IMG/VR virus record: IMGVR_UViG_3300022752_000210
Span: 1-34,911 of that record
Strand: one strand, 5' to 3'
Source: a virus
Length of the DNA: 34,911 bases
Shown: positions 7,038 to 14,222 of the stretch, one piece after another
How positions within the stretch are numbered: position 1 is the stretch's first letter
How the letters are laid out: each line of letters opens with the position of its first letter
Program-made: the position numbers and the translations under genes
The notes under the pieces: model-generated
Database searches by the model: none
What the model saw: only the letters and a program-made list of their open reading frames with translations
What the model was told of the DNA's origin: nothing

Positions 7038-7433
7038 ATGAAGCTATCACAACTTAAACAATTAATACGAGAAGAAGTTAAATCTGTAATGAATGAAACC
7101 GGCGCGGATGCGGGACAGCTTCGCGATATGGTGGATAAGATAAACAAGGCTAATATTCTCCCATCGACAATCGGCGGTCTATCGAACATTAGGGCTACAG
7201 TAGCAGATGGGGGATATGGATACTCATACGGTTCACCGGGCATCGACGGACCTAAAATTGTTATTATTGGTTCCGGAGTACGAAAAAAGCCATTCAAACC
7301 ATCAGTACCATTTTCAATGCATATAGCTACTATTCATGATGGTGAGGTATTTGTTTCTGATTGGGATAAAATAGAATCGGAAAAGATATGTAAAAAGCTC
7401 GCACAAATGTTTGATTTGAAAGTAGTAAAATAA
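7038..7433 (+). CDS. Leader-type cargo protein
   Basis: A 131-residue protein starting MKLSQLKQLIREEVKSVMNE, a class I leader. ATG 7038 was preferred over upstream in-frame non-ATG starts because it places the leader exactly at the N-terminus, as in its paralogues, and downstream of the promoter motif. The body contains a Gly-rich segment (DGGYGYSYGSPGIDGPK, about 60-76) and a C-terminal alpha/beta-like part (FSMHIATIHDGEVFVSDWDKIESEKICKKLAQMF). Codons are CpG-richer than in gp23. Family and function unknown; first gene of the operon. Confidence 0.68.
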   Translation: MKLSQLKQLIREEVKSVMNETGADAGQLRDMVDKINKANILPSTIGGLSNIRATVADGGYGYSYGSPGIDGPKIVIIGSGVRKKPFKPSVPFSMHIATIHDGEVFVSDWDKIESEKICKKLAQMFDLKVVK

Positions 7434-7439
7434 TATATC

Positions 7440-7667
7440 ATGAAGCTATCACAACTTAAACGATTAATCCGAGAAGAAGTAAAAAAATCTTTAATGGAAG
7501 ATTATACTTATGAAGGTATTGAAGATGCTATATTAGGTGGAGTAGCAGATTGGGCTGGTATATCAAAAGAAAAACTTTGGAACGGTATGGGTCCGAAAGT
7601 CGGTAAAGCGTTAGATGTTTTAGTAAAAGAATTGAAGCCGGTATTAGATTCCAAGTTTACGAAATGA
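7440..7667 (+). CDS. Small leader-type cargo protein
   Basis: A 75-residue protein starting MKLSQLKRLIREEVKKSLME, a class I leader nearly identical at the DNA level to that of the preceding gene (ATGAAGCTATCACAACTTAA). LME before Asp is a possible gp21 site. The remaining residues form one small predicted helical domain (YEGIEDAILGGVADWAGISKE). It is 6 bases after the previous stop, and its TGA overlaps the next ATG. No function can be read. Confidence 0.65.
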   Translation: MKLSQLKRLIREEVKKSLMEDYTYEGIEDAILGGVADWAGISKEKLWNGMGPKVGKALDVLVKELKPVLDSKFTK

Positions 7668-8410
7668 TAAAATTGAAATTACTTATTGAAGATGAAGTGG
7701 ATGATGCATTCGGTAAAGTACCGTTTGCATCTAAACGTGCATTCAACAAGATAAAGAATCTTCCATATGATGATAATGTTTTAGATTCAGTTAATGATGC
7801 TATAAAAAACTACTTAAAGACTCCCGGTGAAAATTTATCTGATATTGAATTGAAGATTTTGATAGCAATAGTTGATTGGGTTCAAGGATTTAGAAGTGGT
7901 ATGACAAAGTCTGCTAATACTTTAATCAAGTTTAAATCATTGTTACAGTTAGCTAAAAGTAAATTCCCGCAAGTATTTGAACCGAGTACAGCAATAAATA
8001 CTCCTGTATACAGAGGCGTACATGGTGATTGGATTGATAAAATTTTAAATACGAATCGAAGCGATTGGGAACCGTATAAATCTCCTGATTGGAAATCATG
8101 TTACATACGAAAACGGCCTGTCGATTACAATCCTAGGACAGTACTTCAAAGTTGGACGACTGATGCAGAAGTAGCACGATGGTTCGGTAGTACTACAACA
8201 AAGAATTTAGAAGGTGGAAGAGGTACTATCATTTTAATCAGTGAACTTTCAAATGATTTTATTTTCAATGAAAATTTTCTTGGTACGGTATATGCAGCCG
8301 TATCCGATGCTGATAAAAATGAATCGGAAGTAGTACATTTTGGAGTTGAATATGCAAAACCTGTTAATGTATTAATAAGTGAAAACGTTTACAAATCTAT
8401 AAATCAATAA
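7664..8410 (+). CDS. Leader-bearing ADP-ribosyltransferase-like protein (Alt-like)
   Basis: A 248-residue protein. The N-terminus MIKLKLLIED is a class II leader with a possible cut after Glu9. The C-terminal domain has the R-S-E pattern of arginine-type ADP-ribosyltransferases: TPVYRG (Arg117), SWTT (Ser163, STS-like) and ESE (Glu220-Glu222, ExE motif). T4 Alt has the corresponding LYRS, STS and EME motifs, carries a short N-terminal targeting segment removed by gp21, is packaged in the head and is injected to modify host RNA polymerase. An equivalent role here is inferred. It is coupled to the genes on each side (4-base overlap upstream, 3-base gap downstream). Confidence 0.72.
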   Translation: MIKLKLLIEDEVDDAFGKVPFASKRAFNKIKNLPYDDNVLDSVNDAIKNYLKTPGENLSDIELKILIAIVDWVQGFRSGMTKSANTLIKFKSLLQLAKSKFPQVFEPSTAINTPVYRGVHGDWIDKILNTNRSDWEPYKSPDWKSCYIRKRPVDYNPRTVLQSWTTDAEVARWFGSTTTKNLEGGRGTIILISELSNDFIFNENFLGTVYAAVSDADKNESEVVHFGVEYAKPVNVLISENVYKSINQ

Positions 8411-8413
8411 AGA

Positions 8414-9172
8414 ATGATTAAGTTAAAAGAATTACTTGTCGAAGACTTGCGAGATTGGTTCGGTAAAGGCAAGAAAGGTGGCGTCGGAGGCGGCGGCTGG
8501 GATAGATACAATTCCTCAGGAGATAGAGTAGGAAAATGCGGTGATGCAGAAGAAGGTGATGCTTATTCAGCATGTTTATCAAAAGAAAAAGCTGAGAAGT
8601 TAGGCAAAGCCGGCCGAGCTGCTTTTGTCAAAAGAAAAAGAGCTGCTCAAAGAAAAGGTGGTGATGCGAAAAAAGGCGGCGAACAATCAAAAGGCCAAAA
8701 ACCTATAAAAGTAAAAACTGGTATCAATGAAATTGGTGATGCATCAGCAAAGCCATATAAATTTGAACTTACTCGCGATACTCGACCTGAAGGCGGGATT
8801 ATGGTGAAATATACTTTTACAACTGACTCAGGTTTAAAATATGAAATACGTATAATTGAATCTGAACTAGGTTTTGATAAAATTCGACTTGTAGTTGCAT
8901 TTAAACCTAAAACGGGTACATACGATACGCTTACAAATAGAAATGAACAATTCAGAATAATGGCAACAGTAATTGCAGCAGTTAAAACTCATGCAGCGAC
9001 AGTACCAAATGTAACTGAAATCAGTTTTACTCCTTCAAAGGCTGACGAAGGTGATATGCGTCGGGCAAATTTATATAAAGCGTATATTGCAAAACAGATA
9101 CCGGGTGCAAAAATAGATATATTTAGTGATGGTAGATACGTAGTAACTCTTCCGAAGGTAAAGAAAGCGTAA
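8414..9172 (+). CDS. Leader-type cargo protein with Gly/Lys-rich Cys domain and C-terminal phage domain
   Basis: A 252-residue protein. A class II leader (MIKLKELLVED) is followed by a basic Gly-rich domain at about 15-95 (GKCGDAEEGDAYSACLSKEKA, then AAFVKRKRAAQRKGG), which resembles a small domain of unknown function that recurs in phage structural and internal proteins. The C-terminal domain (about 105-252) has TLTNRNEQFRIMATVIAAVKTH and ADEGDMRRANLYKAYI, a pattern I associate with acetyltransferase-like domains of large phages, without certainty. The basic segment could bind DNA within the capsid. Catalysis is not demonstrable from sequence alone. Confidence 0.65.
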   Translation: MIKLKELLVEDLRDWFGKGKKGGVGGGGWDRYNSSGDRVGKCGDAEEGDAYSACLSKEKAEKLGKAGRAAFVKRKRAAQRKGGDAKKGGEQSKGQKPIKVKTGINEIGDASAKPYKFELTRDTRPEGGIMVKYTFTTDSGLKYEIRIIESELGFDKIRLVVAFKPKTGTYDTLTNRNEQFRIMATVIAAVKTHAATVPNVTEISFTPSKADEGDMRRANLYKAYIAKQIPGAKIDIFSDGRYVVTLPKVKKA

Positions 9173-9195
9173 ATTAAAAGTATAATTTCAATACA

Positions 9196-9588
9196 ATGAT
9201 AAAGTTAAAATCAATTTTAAAAGAAGAACATACTGAAGCATTAATGGCTTTACCTTATTTCAATGAATTTTCAATGAAATTCAATTGCAATCCTGCATTT
9301 AAGTATATAGGATTGAAAAATAAAGAACATGTATTTACTGCACCGTTAACAGATTTAGGTCAATTAAGACACATTATATCAGACGCATATTTCATGGCTC
9401 GAGTTACAGACAAGTATGCATATATTGGAATAGTATACACCTTGAATGGATTGGAACAATTTGACGCCACCGTATGTTTGATGAAGAAAAATAACGGGAC
9501 AATTGAAACCAAACTGTTTGATGATACTGATTCTGACTTTACAGATGCTAAAACAAATTTTATCAAGTTAATAAAGGTAATGGTATGA
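9196..9588 (+). CDS. Leader-type cargo protein, unknown
   Basis: A 130-residue protein starting MIKLKSILKEEH, a class II leader with LKE as a possible gp21 site. The body alternates beta-like hydrophobic stretches (AYIGIVYTLNGLEQFDATVCLMKK) with an acidic C-terminal part (LFDDTDSDFTD). No known motif is seen. A 23-base AT-rich gap precedes it and its TGA overlaps the next ATG. Function unknown. Confidence 0.62.
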   Translation: MIKLKSILKEEHTEALMALPYFNEFSMKFNCNPAFKYIGLKNKEHVFTAPLTDLGQLRHIISDAYFMARVTDKYAYIGIVYTLNGLEQFDATVCLMKKNNGTIETKLFDDTDSDFTDAKTNFIKLIKVMV

Positions 9589-10121
9589 ACATTCAATTGG
9601 AACAATTAAATTCTTTATTAGAGAAAAATGTACCGAATGATCCCGGTAAGTGGTCATATTATAAAAGTCAAGCAAAAAAGAAGTTTGATGTTTATCCATC
9701 AGCTTATGCAAATGCTTGGGCTGCTAATCAGTATAAGAAAGCTGGCGGTACTTGGAGAAAAACTAACGAAGCAATTGACGGTAAAAATTTATGTACAGAA
9801 TGTGCGATTAAGCTCATGAATTCATTAAAAGAAGCTACTATATCAGAAGCAGTATATCAAGGGCGTACCGTTACTCTAAACAAGCCTATGAGAGGAGATG
9901 TAAAGAAGTATAAAGTGTATGTTACAAATGACAAAGGTAATGTGGTAAAAGTGAATTTTGGTGACCCGAACATGTCCATAAAGAGAGATGATCCGGAAAG
10001 AAGAAAATCTTTTAGAGCGAGACATAAATGTTCTCAAAAGAAGGACAGAACGAGTGCGGGTTATTGGTCTTGCAAGATGTGGTCTTCTAAACCAGTAAGT
10101 CAAATTCTAAAAGGTAAATGA
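9585..10121 (+). CDS. Cargo protein with two phage-associated domains of unknown function
   Basis: A 178-residue protein. The N-terminus LEQLNSLLEKN is weakly leader-like. Residues about 19-65 (PGKWSYYKSQAKKKFDVYPS... QYKKAGGTWRK) form a block common in phage hypothetical proteins. Residues about 68-90 contain CTECAIKLMNSLKEATISE, where LKE and ISE before Ala could be internal gp21 sites. The C-terminal KSFRARHKCSQKKDRTSAGY then WSCKMW is another recurrent phage motif with two Cys. The start overlaps the previous stop (ATGA) and the stop overlaps the next start. I recognise the domains by pattern only. Confidence 0.65.
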   Translation: MNIQLEQLNSLLEKNVPNDPGKWSYYKSQAKKKFDVYPSAYANAWAANQYKKAGGTWRKTNEAIDGKNLCTECAIKLMNSLKEATISEAVYQGRTVTLNKPMRGDVKKYKVYVTNDKGNVVKVNFGDPNMSIKRDDPERRKSFRARHKCSQKKDRTSAGYWSCKMWSSKPVSQILKGK

Positions 10122-10840
10122 TGATCAAACTCAAAACATTATTAGAATATTCCTATAAATCTTCGAAGATTTTTGACTTCGATGATACTCTTGCTACGAC
10201 TGATACTAGAGTTCGAGTTGTACATAAAGATGGTACTGAATCTTTCTTGAATCCGGCCGAATATGCAGTGTATAATGCTAAACCGGGCGATGAGTTTGAT
10301 TACACTGAGTTCAACAAAATGTTGAAATCACCGAAACCGATCGATAAAATTTGGAAACTGTTAGTTGCTGCTACGAAAAATCCGGCTAATAAAGTTACCA
10401 TATTGACTGCGAGACGATTGGCATTTCCAATCAGATACTGGTTGAAACGTATGGGATTGGATGTATATGTAGTAGCAGTAGCTTCATCAGATCCGCAAAA
10501 GAAAGTGGATTGGATTGAAAAGGAAATTAAAAGAGGCGCAACAAATATCACATTTATTGACGACTCGATAAAAAATGTAAAAGCTGTAGCTAAATTAAGT
10601 GATGAATATCCTGCAGTTTCTGTTAAATCTGTAACACCGGATCGAGTCGGTTCTTTAAAAGAATTTTCAGGTGCTACGATGAACGCACAGGAAATGGAGA
10701 GACACAAGAAAAAGTTGAAAAAATTGAACGCAATCATGAAACATCAGGGAGATCAAATGATGGTATATCCTGATTTAGAGAAAACGGTTATAGGAGCAAA
10801 GTTGTTGACGAGTCCTAACCCATTAAAAATAAAAAAGTGA
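10118..10840 (+). CDS. Leader-bearing HAD-superfamily phosphatase-like protein
   Basis: A 240-residue protein with ATGATG at its start. The second ATG (10121) gives MIKLKTLLEYS, exactly matching the class II leaders, and may be the true start. HAD motifs follow: motif I DFDDTLATT with Asp20 and Asp22, motif II TILTARR with Thr97, a Lys near 128-129 and motif III FIDDS at 147-150. Such folds are usually phosphatases, including nucleotide or polynucleotide 3'-phosphatases like the T4 PseT domain. The C-terminal tail (about 175-240) is basic. It overlaps both neighbours. Substrate unknown. Confidence 0.78.
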   Translation: MMIKLKTLLEYSYKSSKIFDFDDTLATTDTRVRVVHKDGTESFLNPAEYAVYNAKPGDEFDYTEFNKMLKSPKPIDKIWKLLVAATKNPANKVTILTARRLAFPIRYWLKRMGLDVYVVAVASSDPQKKVDWIEKEIKRGATNITFIDDSIKNVKAVAKLSDEYPAVSVKSVTPDRVGSLKEFSGATMNAQEMERHKKKLKKLNAIMKHQGDQMMVYPDLEKTVIGAKLLTSPNPLKIKK

Positions 10841-11715
10841 AACTGAAAAAACTTTTACCCAATTCTTTGAACGAATGCGTAGTTGCCACTGTACATTTGA
10901 ATGGTGAAACCATCTTAGCTAAGAATCGCGATAGAAAGTATTCTCCGAAAATAGAAATAATTCATGAACTTATTGATGGCGTTGAAGTAGTGTATATTCA
11001 TGATACAATTACAGATTGGTCTGAGGGCATGAATGAATATGGTATTGGTATTATCAATGCATCATTACTAGTACATTATGATGAAATTGAAGCAGACATT
11101 GTAACCGGTAAAGTTGATTTTGACAAAGAGAAAAAAGGAGTACAACCTTCATATGATGGATTAAAGATTAGAAAGTCTTTATCTGAACATCAATTGAGTA
11201 AAGCAATAAAATCTATTATAGAGTATAAAGGAGAAGATAAGAAAGACGTTGGAGTGAAAGGTATGACAATGATAGCCAATCCGAAACATGCATTTGTTAT
11301 TGAATTGACATCAGCACATTTACCTGTAATTAAAAAGATAGATAGGCCGATAGTTACCGTTCGAACCAATCACGGTATTGCTTATCCGGAGGCAGGATAC
11401 ACTTCCGGAATTAAACGAGAATCGTCCGTATCTAGAATGGAATTGGCTAAACGAGCTTTGAAAAAAGTTACTGATGCGAATCAAATTTTACCGGCATTAT
11501 CTAAACAATGGACAGATGACAATTTTCTAAACCCATATAGAAGAGAGAATAAACAGGAAATGCATACAACCGGCCAGATCATGATGAATTTAGACAAACT
11601 CGAGTTCAATTTCAGATGGGACAAAAATCATTCCAAATTCTTAGGAGTCGTAAACAAATTGCCGAAGGATTATAAACCAAAAATTACTATCAACTTAATA
11701 TCAGAAATACAATGA
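10837..11715 (+). CDS. Ntn-type amidohydrolase (C45/linear-amide hydrolase-like) behind a cleavable leader
   Basis: A 292-residue protein with a GTG start in a GTGA overlap. Residues 1-13 (MKLKKLLPNSLNE) are a class II leader. Cys14 opens CVVATVHLNGETILAKNRDR, the N-terminal signature of Cys Ntn-hydrolases (penicillin acylase, choloylglycine hydrolase and C45 acyltransferase groups), followed by TDWSEGMNEYGIGIIN (about 62-77) and VTVRTNHG (about 172-179). In these enzymes the Cys must become N-terminal to act. Here it directly follows LNE, a gp21-type site, so capsid protease could create the active enzyme. This link is inference; the fold assignment is reasonably strong. Confidence 0.78.
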   Translation: MKLKKLLPNSLNECVVATVHLNGETILAKNRDRKYSPKIEIIHELIDGVEVVYIHDTITDWSEGMNEYGIGIINASLLVHYDEIEADIVTGKVDFDKEKKGVQPSYDGLKIRKSLSEHQLSKAIKSIIEYKGEDKKDVGVKGMTMIANPKHAFVIELTSAHLPVIKKIDRPIVTVRTNHGIAYPEAGYTSGIKRESSVSRMELAKRALKKVTDANQILPALSKQWTDDNFLNPYRRENKQEMHTTGQIMMNLDKLEFNFRWDKNHSKFLGVVNKLPKDYKPKITINLISEIQ

Positions 11716-11963
11716 AACTGAAAAATTTAATTGACAATATTGTTGTTGAAAATTATGGAGGCCCGGGCGAAATGGTTTTGCCGGCAAATCACAAAGCAGG
11801 ATTGAAAGTACCGAAAGGTGGATCATGTTGCGCCAATTGTAAACATTGGGCCGCTGAAGAAAAAGTTTGTGTAAGTAAATACTACATCAAATGGGCCAAA
11901 ACGAATACAATTCCTTACCCGGCCGATGAGTATTGTACTAATTGGTGGGAGCCGATAAAGTAG
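11712..11963 (+). CDS. Cys-rich small protein with leader
   Basis: An 83-residue protein starting MKLKNLIDNIVVENYG, class II leader-like with VVE as a possible site. Cysteines 39, 40 and 43 (GGSCCANCKHW), Cys53 (VCVSKYY) and Cys73 (DEYCTNWWEP) give four spaced positions suited to a metal site. The pattern is reminiscent of small iron-sulfur (HiPIP-like) or zinc proteins seen in phage genomes, but the metal cannot be decided. It is the last gene of the 7038-11963 operon, coupled by ATGA to the amidohydrolase. No convincing terminator follows. Confidence 0.62.
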   Translation: MKLKNLIDNIVVENYGGPGEMVLPANHKAGLKVPKGGSCCANCKHWAAEEKVCVSKYYIKWAKTNTIPYPADEYCTNWWEPIK

Positions 11964-12101
11964 TCGATCTGCATTCATGATTAGAAAGCGAATAAGCCCG
12001 CATTATTTGAAATGAATATCAGTATTTAATTGACTTTAATTAGCTCTTAGAATTCATGTAATTATTAAATCGTTTTATTGCAATATTGTTCAACATCTAT
12101 C

Positions 12102-12110
12102 ATATTTATA
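12102..12110 (+). promoter_or_regulatory. Late-promoter-like motif before phoH-like gene
   Basis: ATATTTATA, 21 nt before ATG 12123, at the end of a 159-base AT-rich gap (11964-12122) in which I see no gene and no strong hairpin. Confidence 0.55.
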
Positions 12111-12122
12111 AGAAACCGTTAT

Positions 12123-12806
12123 ATGGATCAATTTTCAAACGAATTCAAGTCAGAGAAAAGAAAACCGAAAAATGAAATCAAGTTTTCAATTCAATTGAAT
12201 GATGAACAGAAAGAAGCAAAGCGATTAATACTTGATAATGATGTTATCATATTGAAAGGACAAGCCGGTTCCGGTAAATCGTTAGTAGCAGTACAAACTG
12301 CATTAGACTTGTTATTTAAGCGTGAGATAGAGAAAATAGTAATTACTAGACCTCTAGTTACTTCCGGTGAAGATACCGGTTATTTACCGGGTGGCATCAA
12401 AGAAAAGACTGATCCATTTACTGCACCTGTATACGACAACATGTACAGATGTTACAGTAAGGATAAGATAGACAAGTGCGTACAAGACGGCTTAATTGAA
12501 GTGATTCCATTAGCATTTATGCGCGGTAGAAACATGACAAATGTAATTGTTATAGCTGACGAATGTCAAAACATGACTCATAAACAGACTGAGTTGTTGC
12601 TTGGTAGATTATGTAAAGGTAGTAAAATTATATTGTGCGGCGATAATGCTCAGATAGATTTGAAAGACAGAAAACAGTCCGGATTTGACTTTTTATGTAA
12701 ACATATGACCACTATTAAAGGTTTCGTATCATTTACATTGAAGACAAATCATAGACATCCGATAGTAGAAGAAATTTTGAATGTATACAAACAGTTCAAT
12801 GATTAA
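12123..12806 (+). CDS. phoH: PhoH-like ATPase
   Basis: A 227-residue protein of the PhoH family, P-loop ATPases common in marine and T4-like phages and related to the N-terminal part of superfamily 1 helicases. Walker A is GQAGSGKS (46-53), Walker B is VIVIADECQN (141-150), and LCGDNAQIDL plus KTNHRHPIVEEIL follow. Length suits a single-domain PhoH. ATG 12123 is preferred over upstream non-ATG starts because it lies 21 nt after the promoter motif. There is no cargo leader, so it is probably a cytoplasmic protein. The in vivo role of phage PhoH (proposed RNA metabolism) is unresolved. Confidence 0.9.
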   Translation: MDQFSNEFKSEKRKPKNEIKFSIQLNDEQKEAKRLILDNDVIILKGQAGSGKSLVAVQTALDLLFKREIEKIVITRPLVTSGEDTGYLPGGIKEKTDPFTAPVYDNMYRCYSKDKIDKCVQDGLIEVIPLAFMRGRNMTNVIVIADECQNMTHKQTELLLGRLCKGSKIILCGDNAQIDLKDRKQSGFDFLCKHMTTIKGFVSFTLKTNHRHPIVEEILNVYKQFND

Positions 12807-12808
12807 TC

Positions 12809-12952
12809 ATGAAATTGAAGTCGTTACTCGAATCACCAAAATTGCAGTCGTTTAATAGAGTTCAATATTATTTGAAACACATCAAACGATTGCTTCCGAG
12901 TACATTTAAAGTATACATTTCGAACAATAAAATTATAATTGAAATTGATTAA
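12809..12952 (+). CDS. Very small leader-type protein (47 aa)
   Basis: A 47-residue frame beginning MKLKSLLESPKLQ, a class II leader with LLE before Ser, followed by a basic mini-domain (RVQYYLKHIKRLLPSTFKVY) and a short beta-like C-terminus (ISNNKIIIEID). It starts 2 bases after PhoH stops and ends 1 base before the next ATG, so it fits the operon exactly. The matching leader is the main evidence that it is a gene. Function unknown. Confidence 0.6.
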   Translation: MKLKSLLESPKLQSFNRVQYYLKHIKRLLPSTFKVYISNNKIIIEID

Positions 12953-12953
12953 T

Positions 12954-13607
12954 ATGTTTGCAGCAAATACGATTCATTTTAAAGATATTACGTTATCAGA
13001 ACCAATATCAGATTCTGAAGAAATTTTCATGAAATATGAACTGGACAATTTTGATAGAGAAGGATATGAACTGTTACCTATTGAGCAGGAATTTTACAAA
13101 GCGAATAACATCGGATTGTCATTCAAAGAAGTGTATGCAAAAGAATCCGGGCAAGAAAATGGTTGGTTTGCTTCAACTCAAAAATGGATAACTCAAAAGC
13201 AGTCGCATCCTAACATTTATTTGGATCATTCATTCTGCGTTTCTAGATATGGATACTCAGGTAAAGCATTGGAACAATTGAAACATTGGGCAATATATCG
13301 ACCTGAATTGAACAGATTGATTTACACTAAACCTAAATTTGGATTGGATTTCTGTTTGGATTGGATAACTCCATATGGGGTCATTGAATTGTCTCATATT
13401 GAATGGGACTTTCGAAGTTACAAAATATTTGAATGTCATAGAAAGAAATTTGAAGACATTATATTAGGCGTTGATTGGTTTTCAAAAGCTGCGGAAATAA
13501 TAGACAGAAAAATGGAATGGGTATTTCTAGATGCAGAAGCGCAGGGTAATTGGAAATCTAAATTGATAGGCTTAGACACTGCATTTAACTTATATAAATC
13601 AATATAA
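12954..13607 (+). CDS. Hypothetical protein between PhoH and endolysin
   Basis: A 217-residue protein starting MFAANTIHFKDITL. ATG 12954, one base after the preceding stop, was chosen over an upstream in-frame TTG. It is rich in Trp, Tyr and Phe, with blocks such as HPNIYLDHSFCVSRYGYSG and WVFLDAEAQGNW and no leader. I see no catalytic signature or membrane segment and do not recognise the family. It lies between phoH and the endolysin in one apparent operon started at 12102. Confidence 0.7.
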   Translation: MFAANTIHFKDITLSEPISDSEEIFMKYELDNFDREGYELLPIEQEFYKANNIGLSFKEVYAKESGQENGWFASTQKWITQKQSHPNIYLDHSFCVSRYGYSGKALEQLKHWAIYRPELNRLIYTKPKFGLDFCLDWITPYGVIELSHIEWDFRSYKIFECHRKKFEDIILGVDWFSKAAEIIDRKMEWVFLDAEAQGNWKSKLIGLDTAFNLYKSI

Positions 13608-13608
13608 T

Positions 13609-14205
13609 ATGGACTTAAATCGACTTCGGGGTACTGTACCTGATAATGTATTGTTACAACTGCCGGTTGTTATTGACAAATATAAAGTCAATACACCGTT
13701 ACGAATGGCACATTTTCTATCACAGGTATCGCATGAATCCGGTGAATTCAGGGTAACCGTGGAAAATTTAAATTATTCACTTGACGGTTTAAAGAAAGTG
13801 TTTCCTAGATACTTTCCTGGTAATTTAGCAGATACATATACCAGAAAACCTCAATTGATTGCCAATAGAGTGTATGCTAATAGAATGGGTAATGGTTCCG
13901 AATCTTCCGGTGACGGTTGGAATTACAGAGGTAGAGGCTACATTCAATTGACAGGTAAGAACAATTACTCTTTATTTAGTACTTCAATTGGAGAAGATTG
14001 TGTGACTAACCCGGATTTAGTTGCTAGTAAATATGCTATGATATCAGCTGGTTGGTTTTTCTTTGTGAACAATATCAATACCATATCAGATGCTGGATCT
14101 GATACAAATACAATTACTAGAGTTACTAGAGCGGTTAATGGTGGTACTATTGGATTGAATGATAGAATTTTGAAATTTAACAAGTATTATTCCTTGTTAA
14201 GATGA
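13609..14205 (+). CDS. GH19 chitinase-like endolysin
   Basis: A 198-residue glycoside hydrolase family 19 protein, expected to cut peptidoglycan for host lysis. Hallmarks are HFLSQVSHESGEF with probable catalytic Glu43, VENLNYS with Glu52, and the substrate-cleft block GDGWNYRGRGYIQLTGKNNY (about 101-120). There is no signal peptide, so release would need a holin or another membrane protein. The small membrane proteins at 22243 and 22446 are candidates but distant. Length fits a single-domain phage GH19 lysozyme. A new promoter motif overlaps its stop codon. Confidence 0.88.
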   Translation: MDLNRLRGTVPDNVLLQLPVVIDKYKVNTPLRMAHFLSQVSHESGEFRVTVENLNYSLDGLKKVFPRYFPGNLADTYTRKPQLIANRVYANRMGNGSESSGDGWNYRGRGYIQLTGKNNYSLFSTSIGEDCVTNPDLVASKYAMISAGWFFFVNNINTISDAGSDTNTITRVTRAVNGGTIGLNDRILKFNKYYSLLR

Positions 14206-14213
14206 TATTTATC
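14205..14213 (+). promoter_or_regulatory. Late-promoter-like motif before neck genes
   Basis: ATATTTATC, 18 nt before ATG 14223, overlapping the endolysin stop. Confidence 0.5.
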
Positions 14214-14222
14214 TAAAATAGT

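Noticed and set aside
9628-9819. Second + strand frame inside gene 9585
   Set aside because: It is a different frame within a gene with recognised phage domains, with no leader or start context of its own.
10300-10737. Long minus-strand open frame (145 codons) opposite the HAD gene
   Set aside because: It is fully inside a gene with clear catalytic motifs on the + strand, has low-complexity hydrophobic translation and no partner genes on the minus strand.
12078-12122. Upstream non-ATG extension of the PhoH gene
   Set aside because: It would place the promoter-like motif inside the coding region; ATG 12123 gives a normal PhoH start. The same logic was used for 6853, 7038, 12954 and 22243.
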